Origin: a virus
Reading direction: 5' to 3' (one strand)
DNA length: 25,562 nt
IMG/VR virus record: IMGVR_UViG_3300009515_000023
Location: 1-25,562 of that record
Each line of letters opens with the position of its first letter. The first letter of the stretch is position 1. The notes beneath the pieces were generated by a model. That model searched no databases and had not been told where the DNA came from. It saw only the letters and a list, made by a program, of their open reading frames with translations. The position numbers and the translations under genes were made by a program. Below are positions 16,693 to 22,475 of this stretch, in pieces.

Positions 16693-16938
16693 TGTTAATA
16701 AATACTCAGTTCATGGGAAATTTTGTAAAAGTTGGGAGGGTGTGAATATCCATACACCCACCGCCCCAAATTCCGGCCCCCCTGCCCCCCTTGGCCCCGC
16801 CTCACAGCGCGCCGACACTCACAAAGCGCAAGGACACGGGGCTCATGGGATCATGGGTCATGGGGCCAATGTGTTTACAATGCGTGGACACGGGGCCGAG
16901 TGTGTGCGTTGTACTTACAATTGTATTTACGATTGTAT
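16693..16938. other. Non-coding terS-terL gap with repeats
   Basis: 246 nt with no supportable gene on either strand. It holds three tandem 12-mers next to the terS stop, an 11-bp direct repeat (16832-16842 and 16886-16896), a short tandem of TCATGGG units (16843-16865) and a C-rich tract (about 16755-16800). Such a concentration between terminase genes would suit a terminase recognition site (pac/cos) or an RNA structure, but neither is shown. Confidence 0.6.
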
Positions 16939-16942
16939 TTAC
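16907..16942. repeat. Three tandem 12-bp repeats at the terS stop
   Basis: Units 16907-16918, 16919-16930 and 16931-16942 share the core TTGTAYTTAC with exact 12-bp spacing. The last unit contains the terS stop codon (16939-16941). A 12-bp period puts sites close to one helix turn apart, as expected for a protein-binding array. Confidence 0.65.
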
Positions 16943-17382
16943 TCAAGAAGCTTGCGCGCCGCGGCCCACTTATCCGCCGGCGAGAGAGAGTCGAGATTGA
17001 TGTTGATTTGAGTGTTGTTGTTTATTGTTGCTACCTGGCCGGAGTCTCCGCCGAGGTGTCCGAGAGCGCGACCGACAATTTCAAGCGATCGAATGCGGAC
17101 GGCTGGCGGATTTTCTTCTGAATCGTACTCTTTCAGGGCCGTTGAGACGAAATCCGTCCGAGACAATTCCGCTTTTTTAGCTACGCGCCAAGCGTCAATT
17201 TCCGCCTTTACTTTAGCATGTCTTAGCAAACGCGCGCCTTCAACGTGGGCAGAATTGATCGAGTATCCAGCAAGGCGGGCGGCTTCAGAAGCATTTCCAG
17301 ATTGTTTGTAAGCGTCAATGAAGCGAGTTTGACGTTCTGTAAGCATGTAAACATGATTATCAAATTCAAGTATATTTGTCAA
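16939..17382 (-). CDS. terS: Terminase small subunit (Terminase_2 type)
   Basis: Up to 147 aa. Residues 13-50 show the N-terminal helix-turn-helix-like DNA-binding pattern of this family: 'LTERQTRFIDAYKQSGNASEAARLAGYS', followed by the 'SAHVEGARLLRHAKVKAEI' helix. The middle is helical; the C-terminal part is an oligomerisation region ('INNNTQININLDSLSP'). The first codon is TTG 17382; ATG 17346 (residue 13) fits the family start better. TerS recognises the packaging site and loads TerL. It heads the leftward virion operon. Confidence 0.85.
   Translation of the reverse strand: MTNILEFDNHVYMLTERQTRFIDAYKQSGNASEAARLAGYSINSAHVEGARLLRHAKVKAEIDAWRVAKKAELSRTDFVSTALKEYDSEENPPAVRIRSLEIVGRALGHLGGDSGQVATINNNTQININLDSLSPADKWAAARKLLE
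17356..17382 (-). promoter_or_regulatory. Weak candidate leftward promoter at terS
   Basis: On the minus strand TTGACA (17382-17377) is followed after 15 nt by GATAAT (17361-17356). The spacer is shorter than optimal and the site overlaps the longer terS reading frame, so it would only work with the ATG 17346 start and a nearly leaderless message. Listed as a possibility. Confidence 0.25.
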
Positions 17383-17561
17383 GCTAATAGTGGGGCCAGC
17401 AGGAATAACACTATATGTTGTGTCCTTGTTAGGAGTAAAAAATTTAGTTAATTTTGGTGATATGGTGTTGACAGGTACAGTATATCATGCTACTATTTAA
17501 CCAGGTTCAGAGATCAATCGCCTCGGCAAGTGGAAGCGGGGAAAAAAGGGAGGGTATGAAA
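17383..17561. promoter_or_regulatory. Divergent control region
   Basis: About 180 nt between the leftward virion operon and the rightward small-gene operon. It contains the rightward promoter (17468-17496), AT-rich sequence around 17435-17460 and an imperfect AACA/TGTT inverted repeat near 17406-17418 that could be an operator. No gene is supportable; a longer in-frame extension of the next gene to 17487 lacks a ribosome site and covers the promoter. Confidence 0.6.
17468..17496 (+). promoter_or_regulatory. Strong sigma70-type rightward promoter
   Basis: TTGACA (17468-17473), exactly 17 nt, then TACTAT (17491-17496). The -35 is perfect and the -10 matches at five of six positions. It points at the first plus-strand gene (17562) and is the best promoter seen in the window, likely serving an early operon read by host RNA polymerase. 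Confidence 0.75.
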
Positions 17562-17780
17562 ATGAAATATACATTACTAAAAAATAAAGTTACCGGCGAA
17601 CGTTCAATCAGAATCAGTGGAACGGATGAAAGAGTGCTGGAATCTGTTAACCCTGTCGAATATGCCCGCTTACGTAAACTGGCTGTTGGTAATATTCGAA
17701 GAGCGCAAAAAGATGAAGTTATGCGGTCTCTTGGACTGGTAAAGGTTAAAGGCGGGCTCGGTGGGGTTTATTGGGAGTAA
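17562..17780 (+). CDS. Small early protein, 72 aa
   Basis: ATG 17562 lies 8 nt after GGAGG; another ATG at 17556 is too close to it. The product is basic at the C-terminus, beginning 'MKYTLLKNKVTGERSIRI' and ending 'VKVKGGLGGVYWE', a tail pattern I associate with small phage proteins of unknown role. First gene after the strong promoter, so probably expressed early. Confidence 0.65.
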   Translation: MKYTLLKNKVTGERSIRISGTDERVLESVNPVEYARLRKLAVGNIRRAQKDEVMRSLGLVKVKGGLGGVYWE

Positions 17781-17805
17781 TTAAAACTAACAGGAGGGTA
17801 TTCCA

Positions 17806-18378
17806 ATGAATATTATCAAACAAGTTATCAAGGCAGAAGTATTGAAAGCGCTCAAAGCCTGCCTTTCGAAGGATATAACTAGTGCCGTATTAAATTATAT
17901 CCACGTTGGGCCAGATTATATTGAATCTACCGATGGAAAGATCCTTATGCGCTGGAATTGTACACGGGAAGAGTTACCAGCCGAGGGAGTATATAAAATA
18001 ATCGCGGAAAGTAAGTTGGGAAAGTATGCAGGAGTAGAAGTAACACTAGAAAAAATGGAATTTGAGTTTCCTAAAACGGACCAAGTTATTCCTAAAAAAA
18101 AGTATGAATCAATAGGAGTAAAACTTGACGATGCTCTCTCTTTTACTTCTGCCATTATTGGAGTATACGAGCATACCGGAAACGCTGTTAGCTATGAACT
18201 GATCGAAAAACTAGCCAGGGGGGCGGATTATTGGAATGTATATGCCAATGGCAAAGAGAAGCCGGTTACATTCAAAGCCGGTGATTTTATGGCAATTGTA
18301 ATGCCATATACGTATAAAAAGGCATTATTGATTGTCGAAGAAAAGCTGGAGCAAGAATCGGAAGCTGCAGCAGTCTAA
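17806..18378 (+). CDS. Possible sliding-clamp-like (DnaN N-domain-like) protein
   Basis: 190 aa, starting 8 nt after AGGAGG. The segment 'ITSAVLNYIHVGPDYIESTDGKILMRW' (split near residues 24-49) resembles the first repeat of DNA polymerase III beta subunits, where a 'l..i.v..d.i..tDg..l' pattern is typical, and is followed by alternating strands and helices. It is half the length of a host clamp. No polymerase is in the window, so the role is inferred only: a phage clamp, or a decoy of the host clamp. A different beta-rich phage protein remains possible. Confidence 0.5.
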   Translation: MNIIKQVIKAEVLKALKACLSKDITSAVLNYIHVGPDYIESTDGKILMRWNCTREELPAEGVYKIIAESKLGKYAGVEVTLEKMEFEFPKTDQVIPKKKYESIGVKLDDALSFTSAIIGVYEHTGNAVSYELIEKLARGADYWNVYANGKEKPVTFKAGDFMAIVMPYTYKKALLIVEEKLEQESEAAAV

Positions 18379-18424
18379 CAGGCCACAAGGCTAAGAATGA
18401 GAATATAAACGGGGGGGTATGACG

Positions 18425-18847
18425 ATGGAAACGATCAGAATGACGCATGCAGGGTTGAAAGCTAAGCATCGGGAAGAAATGAACGCATTTGAAGGAATAT
18501 TCTTCGCTTTCAGTACTGAGCAATTTATTGAGGGCATGGAAAAGATCGGATTGCAGAAGGATCAAACGCATGAAATTTATCAACTAATGGCCGGTGGTTT
18601 CATTCTTAAAAGCCGGAGCAAGGCATTTAGGGAAATGTTAGACAGGCATGAAGCCGAAATGAAAGCGTTCAGGAAAGACCAAAAGAACCTGCTAGATGCG
18701 CTTATTTATGAGCTAAGAAACCACGAATACTGCATAACCTATGATCCGGCAGATGCGCTTAGGGATTTAGGGCTTGAGCGGTCAGAAATTGACGAGGCTA
18801 TGCTTAAGAAGGCATGCAAGGCGGCATTACAAGACGTTAATTCTTAA
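18425..18847 (+). CDS. Conserved-type phage protein with 'FAFSTEQF' motif
   Basis: 140 aa from ATG 18425, 7 nt after a run of seven G; ATG 18419 (two codons more) is only 1 nt from it. The N-terminal half has 'EEMNAFEGIFFAFSTEQFIEG', then 'IYQLMAGGFIL', a pattern found in uncharacterised proteins of phages and plasmids; the C-terminal half is helical and charged with 'NHEYCITYDPADALRDLGL'. Function unknown. Confidence 0.65.
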   Translation: METIRMTHAGLKAKHREEMNAFEGIFFAFSTEQFIEGMEKIGLQKDQTHEIYQLMAGGFILKSRSKAFREMLDRHEAEMKAFRKDQKNLLDALIYELRNHEYCITYDPADALRDLGLERSEIDEAMLKKACKAALQDVNS

Positions 18848-18877
18848 TTAATCTCTATAACTTGAAAAGGAGGATGT

Positions 18878-19153
18878 ATGACAAGTGAGCTAGAGTTTCC
18901 CACGGCGAAATACTGGAATGGTAACAATCATGTTGAAGTCTTTGTGATTGGAGAATCGGAGCCAAGCATTGACGCTAAAGGCGATATCATCAAGCGTTAT
19001 CGTGTCCGAAAGCTAACATCTAATCCACAATCCACGTTTACCGTTGATAGGCAAATGATTACCCCATGTTTTAGCGGGCATTTATCTGTATGCGATTGTG
19101 CGGCGTGTAGAATTAACAAATCGAGGGGGCATTATGAGCGGGAAGCGTCCTAA
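18878..19153 (+). CDS. Small protein with C-terminal Cys motif, 91 aa
   Basis: Starts at ATG 18878 just after AAAAGGAGG. Beta-rich N-terminus ('NHVEVFVIGESEPS'), then a C-terminal 'CDCAACR' that may bind metal. It overlaps the hydrolase gene by 20 nt. Not recognised. Confidence 0.55.
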   Translation: MTSELEFPTAKYWNGNNHVEVFVIGESEPSIDAKGDIIKRYRVRKLTSNPQSTFTVDRQMITPCFSGHLSVCDCAACRINKSRGHYEREAS

Positions 19154-19577
19154 CTGGTGGATAGTGGCATGCTTGGCTGTCCTTTGCCTGATACTAGCAC
19201 AGGAGGCCAGGGCGAGTGATATACCCTGGAAAACCTTGCTACTAGAGGCCGAGGGCGAGGGATACGTCGGCATGGTGGCTGTTGGTGAGGTAATAAGAAA
19301 TAGGGCCAAAAGAGGCGATTTAAGCCACGATGCGGTCTGCCTAGCCCCTTGGCAGTTCTCGGCCTGGAATGACCGCCTATGGGCCTCTAATAGGTTAAAA
19401 AGGGCAAGTAAGGGGGCTATTGAGACCGCAAAGCGGGCCTGGCGGGACTCAGCAGGGACTAATAGCACGCTAGGCAGTCGGCACTATCATACAAAGGCGG
19501 TGAAGCCGTACTGGTCAAAAGGGAAGGCTCCAATAGTTACCATAGGGGCGCATAGGTTCTATAACAATGTTAGTTAA
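19134..19577 (+). CDS. Secreted SleB-type cell-wall hydrolase (endolysin)
   Basis: 147 aa. Residues 8-22 are a hydrophobic membrane segment followed by 'AQEARAS', a likely signal-peptidase site (ARA-S). The mature part is the Hydrolase_2/SleB fold: 'LLLEAEGEGYVGMVAVGEVIRNR' region (35-57) with the catalytic Glu (38), 'WQFSAWND' (73-80) and 'SRHYHTKAVKPYW' with 'TIGAHRFYNN' (115-145). The family cuts peptidoglycan glycan strands. ATG 19134 has GAGGGGG just upstream. With its own export signal it may need no holin for release; none is seen beside it. Near-minimal length for the family. Confidence 0.85.
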   Translation: MSGKRPNWWIVACLAVLCLILAQEARASDIPWKTLLLEAEGEGYVGMVAVGEVIRNRAKRGDLSHDAVCLAPWQFSAWNDRLWASNRLKRASKGAIETAKRAWRDSAGTNSTLGSRHYHTKAVKPYWSKGKAPIVTIGAHRFYNNVS

Positions 19578-19728
19578 GTATACGAGGTTGTATAGGTGCC
19601 ATTGCGGGGAGCGGTGGCAGGTGTCATCAGATGATAATGGGGCGGTTTATCAGTTTGAGTGCCACCTGGCGGAGGTTGGCTTGATCGTTCACGGAATAAA
19701 CGGAGGGTGCTATGAGCAGATGGGATGA
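19567..19728 (+). CDS. Mini Cys/His protein, 53 aa
   Basis: ATG 19567 overlaps the end of the hydrolase gene by 11 nt; stop TGA 19726-19728 overlaps the next start. It has 'YRCHCGERW' near the N-terminus and 'FECHL' in the middle, a possible zinc site. Unknown role. Confidence 0.5.
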   Translation: MLVKYTRLYRCHCGERWQVSSDDNGAVYQFECHLAEVGLIVHGINGGCYEQMG

Positions 19729-19849
19729 GGATTTGATCGAGGATGAGGAGGAGAAGTGTCCAGAGACGGGGGGCGAGCATGAATTCATCGAGCATATCGG
19801 AGGGGGGGTCTATGCCTGCAGATGCGGAAAAACGTCAGACGGCTGGTGA
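19712..19849 (+). CDS. Mini zinc-ribbon-like protein, 45 aa
   Basis: ATG 19712 has GGAGG 5 nt upstream and overlaps the previous gene by 17 nt. Very acidic N-terminus ('DEDLIEDEEEKCPETGGEH'), then 'YACRCGK', giving Cys and His that could hold one zinc. Unknown role. Confidence 0.55.
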   Translation: MSRWDEDLIEDEEEKCPETGGEHEFIEHIGGGVYACRCGKTSDGW

Positions 19850-19949
19850 TTACGATTCGATCGTATGGGATTACTGCACAGGGCGGTTATCCTTTGAGCA
19901 GATGGTCGAGGAGTTAAATAAATTGAAAAACCCATCGGATAGGATATAA
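19812..19949 (+). CDS. Small acidic helical protein, 45 aa
   Basis: ATG 19812 follows a G-rich ribosome site (GGAGGGGGGG) and overlaps the previous gene by 38 nt in another frame. The product has 'YDSIVWDYCTGRLSFEQMV' and ends 'KNPSDRI'. Short, so coding status rests on the ribosome site and context. Confidence 0.5.
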   Translation: MPADAEKRQTAGDYDSIVWDYCTGRLSFEQMVEELNKLKNPSDRI

Positions 19950-19955
19950 TAAGCC

Positions 19956-20072
19956 ATGAATAAAAAACTTGTAAGCAAACTCATGGCGCAGTTGGGCCGT
20001 ATTAAATCGGAGAAGAAAGCAAATGCATCTCGTAAGAATGGAAAGCGCGGAGGTCGTCCAAAAAATAAATAA
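19956..20072 (+). CDS. Small basic protein ending 'GKRGGRPKNK', 38 aa
   Basis: ATG 19956 to TAA 20070-20072. The Lys/Arg-rich C-terminus 'SRKNGKRGGRPKNK' is a pattern common to many tiny phage and bacterial proteins that may touch nucleic acid. Its 3' end lies under the start of the HNH gene. Confidence 0.5.
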   Translation: MNKKLVSKLMAQLGRIKSEKKANASRKNGKRGGRPKNK

Positions 20073-20481
20073 ATGTTGGGGGTGGACTGGTTATGTAAAT
20101 GCTAGGGGTTATGGAAGTTTTAATTATTCAAGATTTGATACACCAAAAAGAATTCATAAATTAGTTTATGAATCTTTCAGCGGATTAAAAGTTCCAATTG
20201 GGATGTGTATAGATCATTTATGTAGAAATAGAAAATGCATAAACCCATTCCACTTTGAAATAGTTACTCCGGAAATAAACTGTTCTAGAGGGATAGGAAT
20301 ACCAGCTATTAACGCAAGAAAAAATTATTGTAAAAGAAATCACCCACTAATTGGTTCAAATCTAAAATTAAGAGTAAGAGAAAAGGATGGTAATAAGAGG
20401 ATAGAGAGAAGTTGTAGAGAGTGCAACAAAATGCACTTAAAGAAATGGCGAATTAATATACACAAAAGGGGGTTGGCGTGA
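20023..20481 (+). CDS. HNH endonuclease (HNH_3 type)
   Basis: 152 aa. The start of the domain is 'CWGWTGYVNARGYGSF' (18-33); H45 in 'RIHKLVYE', 'IDHLCRNRKCINP' (63-76) and F/H77 give the His-Asn-His core, and C67/C72 with C103-x3-H107 and C131-x2-C134 are zinc ligands. Such genes are usually free-standing homing endonucleases. The sequence is AT-rich (18 G+C of 60 at 20281-20340) compared with later genes (43 of 60 at 20881-20940), marking it as a recent arrival. ATG 20023 has GGAG about 10 nt ahead; ATG 20038 is also possible. Confidence 0.85.
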   Translation: MHLVRMESAEVVQKINKCWGWTGYVNARGYGSFNYSRFDTPKRIHKLVYESFSGLKVPIGMCIDHLCRNRKCINPFHFEIVTPEINCSRGIGIPAINARKNYCKRNHPLIGSNLKLRVREKDGNKRIERSCRECNKMHLKKWRINIHKRGLA

Positions 20482-20654
20482 GCTTTGATAAAACGGCTAT
20501 GGTGAACAAGGCCCAAGTCTTGGCCGATAAGCTGGTGGAGGTATACCCTAACCTGCAAAGCGTACAGGTTCGGGTGCTGGATCAGATACTGGAGTCGGCT
20601 TTCAATGTGATAGAGGCGGGTGATAGGCGCAAGGGCGAGAGGAGGGCGTCATGA
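20478..20654 (+). CDS. Small helical protein, 58 aa
   Basis: GTG 20478 overlaps the HNH stop as GTGA, with GGGGG 5 nt ahead. Amphipathic helices ('NKAQVLADKLVEVYPNLQSV', 'VLDQILESAFNVIEAG') and a basic tail. Unknown role. High G/C at third positions, unlike the HNH gene before it. Confidence 0.58.
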   Translation: MSFDKTAMVNKAQVLADKLVEVYPNLQSVQVRVLDQILESAFNVIEAGDRRKGERRAS

Positions 20655-20806
20655 TAAAGCCGGGCGACGTGGTGGATGTTAGCTTTGCCGGGACGGTGGA
20701 GTCTATTAGTGAGTGGGGAGTTACCCTCTCAATTCGAGAGGGTTTGGGGCCGATCATAAGGGTTCCGGTTGAGTCGGTTAGTTTGGCATTTAAAGGGGGT
20801 AACTAG
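20651..20806 (+). CDS. Small beta-rich protein, 51 aa
   Basis: ATG 20651 overlaps the previous TGA as ATGA. 'MIKPGDVVDVSFAGTVESIS' and later strands suggest a tiny SH3-like or OB-like barrel, but it is too short to name. The TAG (20804-20806) shares its last base with the next GTG. Confidence 0.55.
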   Translation: MIKPGDVVDVSFAGTVESISEWGVTLSIREGLGPIIRVPVESVSLAFKGGN

Positions 20807-20991
20807 TGGGCTTGCCAGAGATAGACGATGACTTGAAGGGGAAGTTTGACGCCCACAAGCGTTACCGCATAAGGCGAAAGAGGGCGGGCGGGTGTTCTAG
20901 GTGCGGAGCAGACGCCACGCCAGGGCGCTCGGCTTGTGAGTGGCATTTACGGTTAATGAGGGAGTATAGAAAGAGAAAGAGGGCGGGATGA
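20806..20991 (+). CDS. Mini zinc-ribbon protein, 61 aa
   Basis: GTG 20806 follows AAAGGGGG. Residues 30-47 hold 'CSRCGADATPGRSACEWH', a CxxC...CxxH zinc knuckle, flanked by very basic helices ('RYRIRRKRAGG', 'REYRKRKRAG'), so nucleic-acid binding is likely. Similar tiny zinc proteins are frequent in phage genomes. Confidence 0.65.
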   Translation: MGLPEIDDDLKGKFDAHKRYRIRRKRAGGCSRCGADATPGRSACEWHLRLMREYRKRKRAG

Positions 20992-21206
20992 GTAAGTTCA
21001 GAGAGGATTTTGAAGAGTCTTTCGATAAGGCATTAGGATTTGATATTGAGCATTTATGCGGAATTGGCAAATCCTTTAGGAGTCTTCAGATGAAGTCCGC
21101 TCTCTTTTCAATCAAATGGATTCTTGATCGATTGTCAAAAGATGGGGAGTTTTCAACAGAACAGCGTGGGTATCTTAGTCGCTTGTTAAGGGAGATGGAT
21201 TCATAA
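20988..21206 (+). CDS. Small helical protein, 72 aa
   Basis: ATG 20988 overlaps the previous TGA as ATGA. Fully helical, charged ('FREDFEESFDKALGFDIEHL', 'FSIKWILDRLSKDG'). Family not recognised. Confidence 0.58.
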   Translation: MSKFREDFEESFDKALGFDIEHLCGIGKSFRSLQMKSALFSIKWILDRLSKDGEFSTEQRGYLSRLLREMDS

Positions 21207-21361
21207 TGAGCTATCCGGGCAGTGATGAGCCGTGTGAGTGTTTGGAGATTGACTGGGATGAGGGCGGGCTATGCTTGGTCTGTAACCAGCGTTGGATACG
21301 CCATGCGGATCCTGATCATCTTGGGGGGTATAGTTGGACGATGGAGAGGGTGGAAGGATGA
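21206..21361 (+). CDS. Mini Cys-rich protein, 51 aa
   Basis: ATG 21206 shares its first base with the previous stop. 'CECLEIDWDEGGLCLVCNQRW' contains C-x-C and C-x2-C, a probable zinc ribbon. Ends in ATGA overlap with the next gene. Confidence 0.55.
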   Translation: MSYPGSDEPCECLEIDWDEGGLCLVCNQRWIRHADPDHLGGYSWTMERVEG

Positions 21362-21498
21362 GAGGCCGTCTATTCATGGGACACAGCCGAAGGGAGCTAC
21401 TGAGACAGTTAAGGGCTCGGTTCCCGCATGGTAGTTTTTGTGGCATGAAAAAACCACAAATTCTAGCCATTTGGGTCAAAACCGCTCCAAAAAGTTAG
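21358..21498 (+). CDS. Small basic protein, 46 aa
   Basis: ATGA overlap at 21358; stop TAG 21496-21498. 'RRELLRQLRARFPHG' then 'GMKKPQILAIWVK' matches a helix-turn pattern seen in many tiny phage proteins. Last gene of the plus-strand small-gene operon; after it the sequence becomes AT-rich and non-coding. Confidence 0.5.
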   Translation: MRGRLFMGHSRRELLRQLRARFPHGSFCGMKKPQILAIWVKTAPKS

Positions 21499-21511
21499 CT
21501 CAAAAAACGCT

Positions 21512-21764
21512 GTGGACGGAAATGAGCCCCGTTTGAAAACTATTTTATTTTACGTGTCCGATTTCGGTTTTCCCTATATACATATTTTTCAAGAAAAAAA
21601 AGAGAAGTACGATCGTCTTTCCGTCCAATTTTCCGTAACTGTATGGGTTTAAATGGGTAATCAAGGGACGTTGAAAGTCCCTTCACCGCCACAACCGACC
21701 CTAATATCTGAGTATTTGTACGGAAAAAACTTTACCAACGTCCCTCAGGAAGTTTTCCGTCCAC
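21512..21764. repeat. Outer 11-bp inverted repeat pair, GTGGACGGAAA / TTTCCGTCCAC
   Basis: The arm 21512-21522 is the exact reverse complement of 21754-21764, bracketing about 230 nt. Internal partial copies share the TTTCCGT core, pointing to several binding sites for one protein. Confidence 0.7.
21663..21683. repeat. Hairpin AAGGGAC / GTCCCTT
   Basis: A 7-bp perfect stem (21663-21669 with 21677-21683) around a 7-nt loop. The left arm and loop also pair with 21736-21745 over 10 bp, so two alternative structures are possible. Confidence 0.6.
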
Positions 21765-21795
21765 GACTAAACCCAAAATACTATTAACAAATTAA

Positions 21796-21827
21796 TTGAC
21801 AAAAAATAAGCCCCATGTTACCGTAAC
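21796..21827 (+). promoter_or_regulatory. Candidate exonuclease promoter overlapped by a palindrome
   Basis: TTGACA (21796-21801), 17 nt, then TACCGT (21819-21824), which keeps only the three most conserved -10 bases. The -10 is covered by the 11-nt palindrome GTTAC-C-GTAAC (21817-21827), a plausible operator. The leader would be very short, so this is uncertain. Confidence 0.35.
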
Positions 21828-21842
21828 AACAGGGCCACAAAA

Positions 21843-22475
21843 ATCAAACTTCTATACCTCGATACCGAAACAACCGGACTAAACGAGAAAAAAAACGCCA
21901 TAATCCAGCTATCCGGCCTCATCGAAATCGACGGCTCCATCGTAAAAGAATTCGACTACCGCCTTCGTCCACATCCTTCAGCTGAAATAGACCAAAAAGC
22001 CCTCGAAATCAACGGCCTATCCGCCGAATCCCTCCTAGATCCCGAACGTCTCGACCCTGTTGACGCCTATAAGAAGCTAAAATCCATATTCCTAACCTAC
22101 ATCGACCGCTACGACAAGGCCGATAAGTTCTACCTAATGGGCCAGAACGTTCATTTTGACTATGGATTTCTTTTGGAGTTGTGGAAAAGACAATCGGACG
22201 ACTATTTGGGTTCCTTTATCGCCTATCACAAAATCGATCTGATAGCCCTTACAGCGTCCCTTCGGATAGCCGGTGTGAAGCCGTTTGACAGGGCTGAGAA
22301 TTTGAAACTTAGCACATTATGCGGGCTATTCGGATTGGAAGCCCAAAAACACGACTCCCTTTCGGACATTCGCCAAACAAGATATATCTACGGGAAGATA
22401 CTAGAAGGGTTGCGAGGGCTCTCTATTAAGACCGAAGATAAGGTTGATATTCCGAAGCCCCCGCTCCCCGTTTGA
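21843..22475 (+). CDS. DEDDh 3'-5' exonuclease (DnaQ/RNase T-like), apparent ATC start
   Basis: 210 aa with all DEDDh motifs: Exo I 'YLDTETTGL' (5-13; D7, E9), Exo II 'QNVHFDYGFL' (101-110; D106) and Exo III 'KHDSLSDIRQT' (169-179; H170, D175). The family usually begins 'MKxLxLDTETTG'; here the codon at the Met position (21843-21845) is ATC, and no ATG, GTG, TTG or CTG lies between it and the in-frame TAA upstream. AGGG sits 8 nt before ATC, so initiation at ATC is possible; otherwise it is a mutated start or a sequence error. The first internal ATG (22137, residue 99) would drop D7 and E9. It overlaps the helicase 3' end by 75 bp on the opposite strand. Likely a replication proofreading or nucleotide-recycling nuclease. 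Confidence 0.8.
   Translation: MKLLYLDTETTGLNEKKNAIIQLSGLIEIDGSIVKEFDYRLRPHPSAEIDQKALEINGLSAESLLDPERLDPVDAYKKLKSIFLTYIDRYDKADKFYLMGQNVHFDYGFLLELWKRQSDDYLGSFIAYHKIDLIALTASLRIAGVKPFDRAENLKLSTLCGLFGLEAQKHDSLSDIRQTRYIYGKILEGLRGLSIKTEDKVDIPKPPLPV

Larger units (their letters stand above)
21499..21842. other. AT-rich intergenic region with nested inverted repeats (candidate origin or control region)
   Basis: 344 nt without a supportable gene. It carries five copies of a CGGAAA/TTTCCG element (21512-21522, 21618-21627, 21629-21639, 21718-21727, 21752-21764), of which the outermost form an 11-bp perfect inverted repeat. Nested inside are AGGGACGTTG (21664-21673) and its exact complement (21736-21745), and a hairpin (21663-21683). 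The right end is very AT-rich. It lies between two transcription units and next to replication genes, as phage origins often do. Confidence 0.6.

Noticed and set aside
16843-16865. TCATGGG tandem units as a CRISPR-like array
   Set aside because: Units are 7-8 nt with no spacers; a simple tandem repeat.
16732-17121. 129-aa plus-strand frame over the terS-terL gap
   Set aside because: Low-complexity Pro/Arg/Cys product from the C-rich repeat tract; runs antisense into terS.
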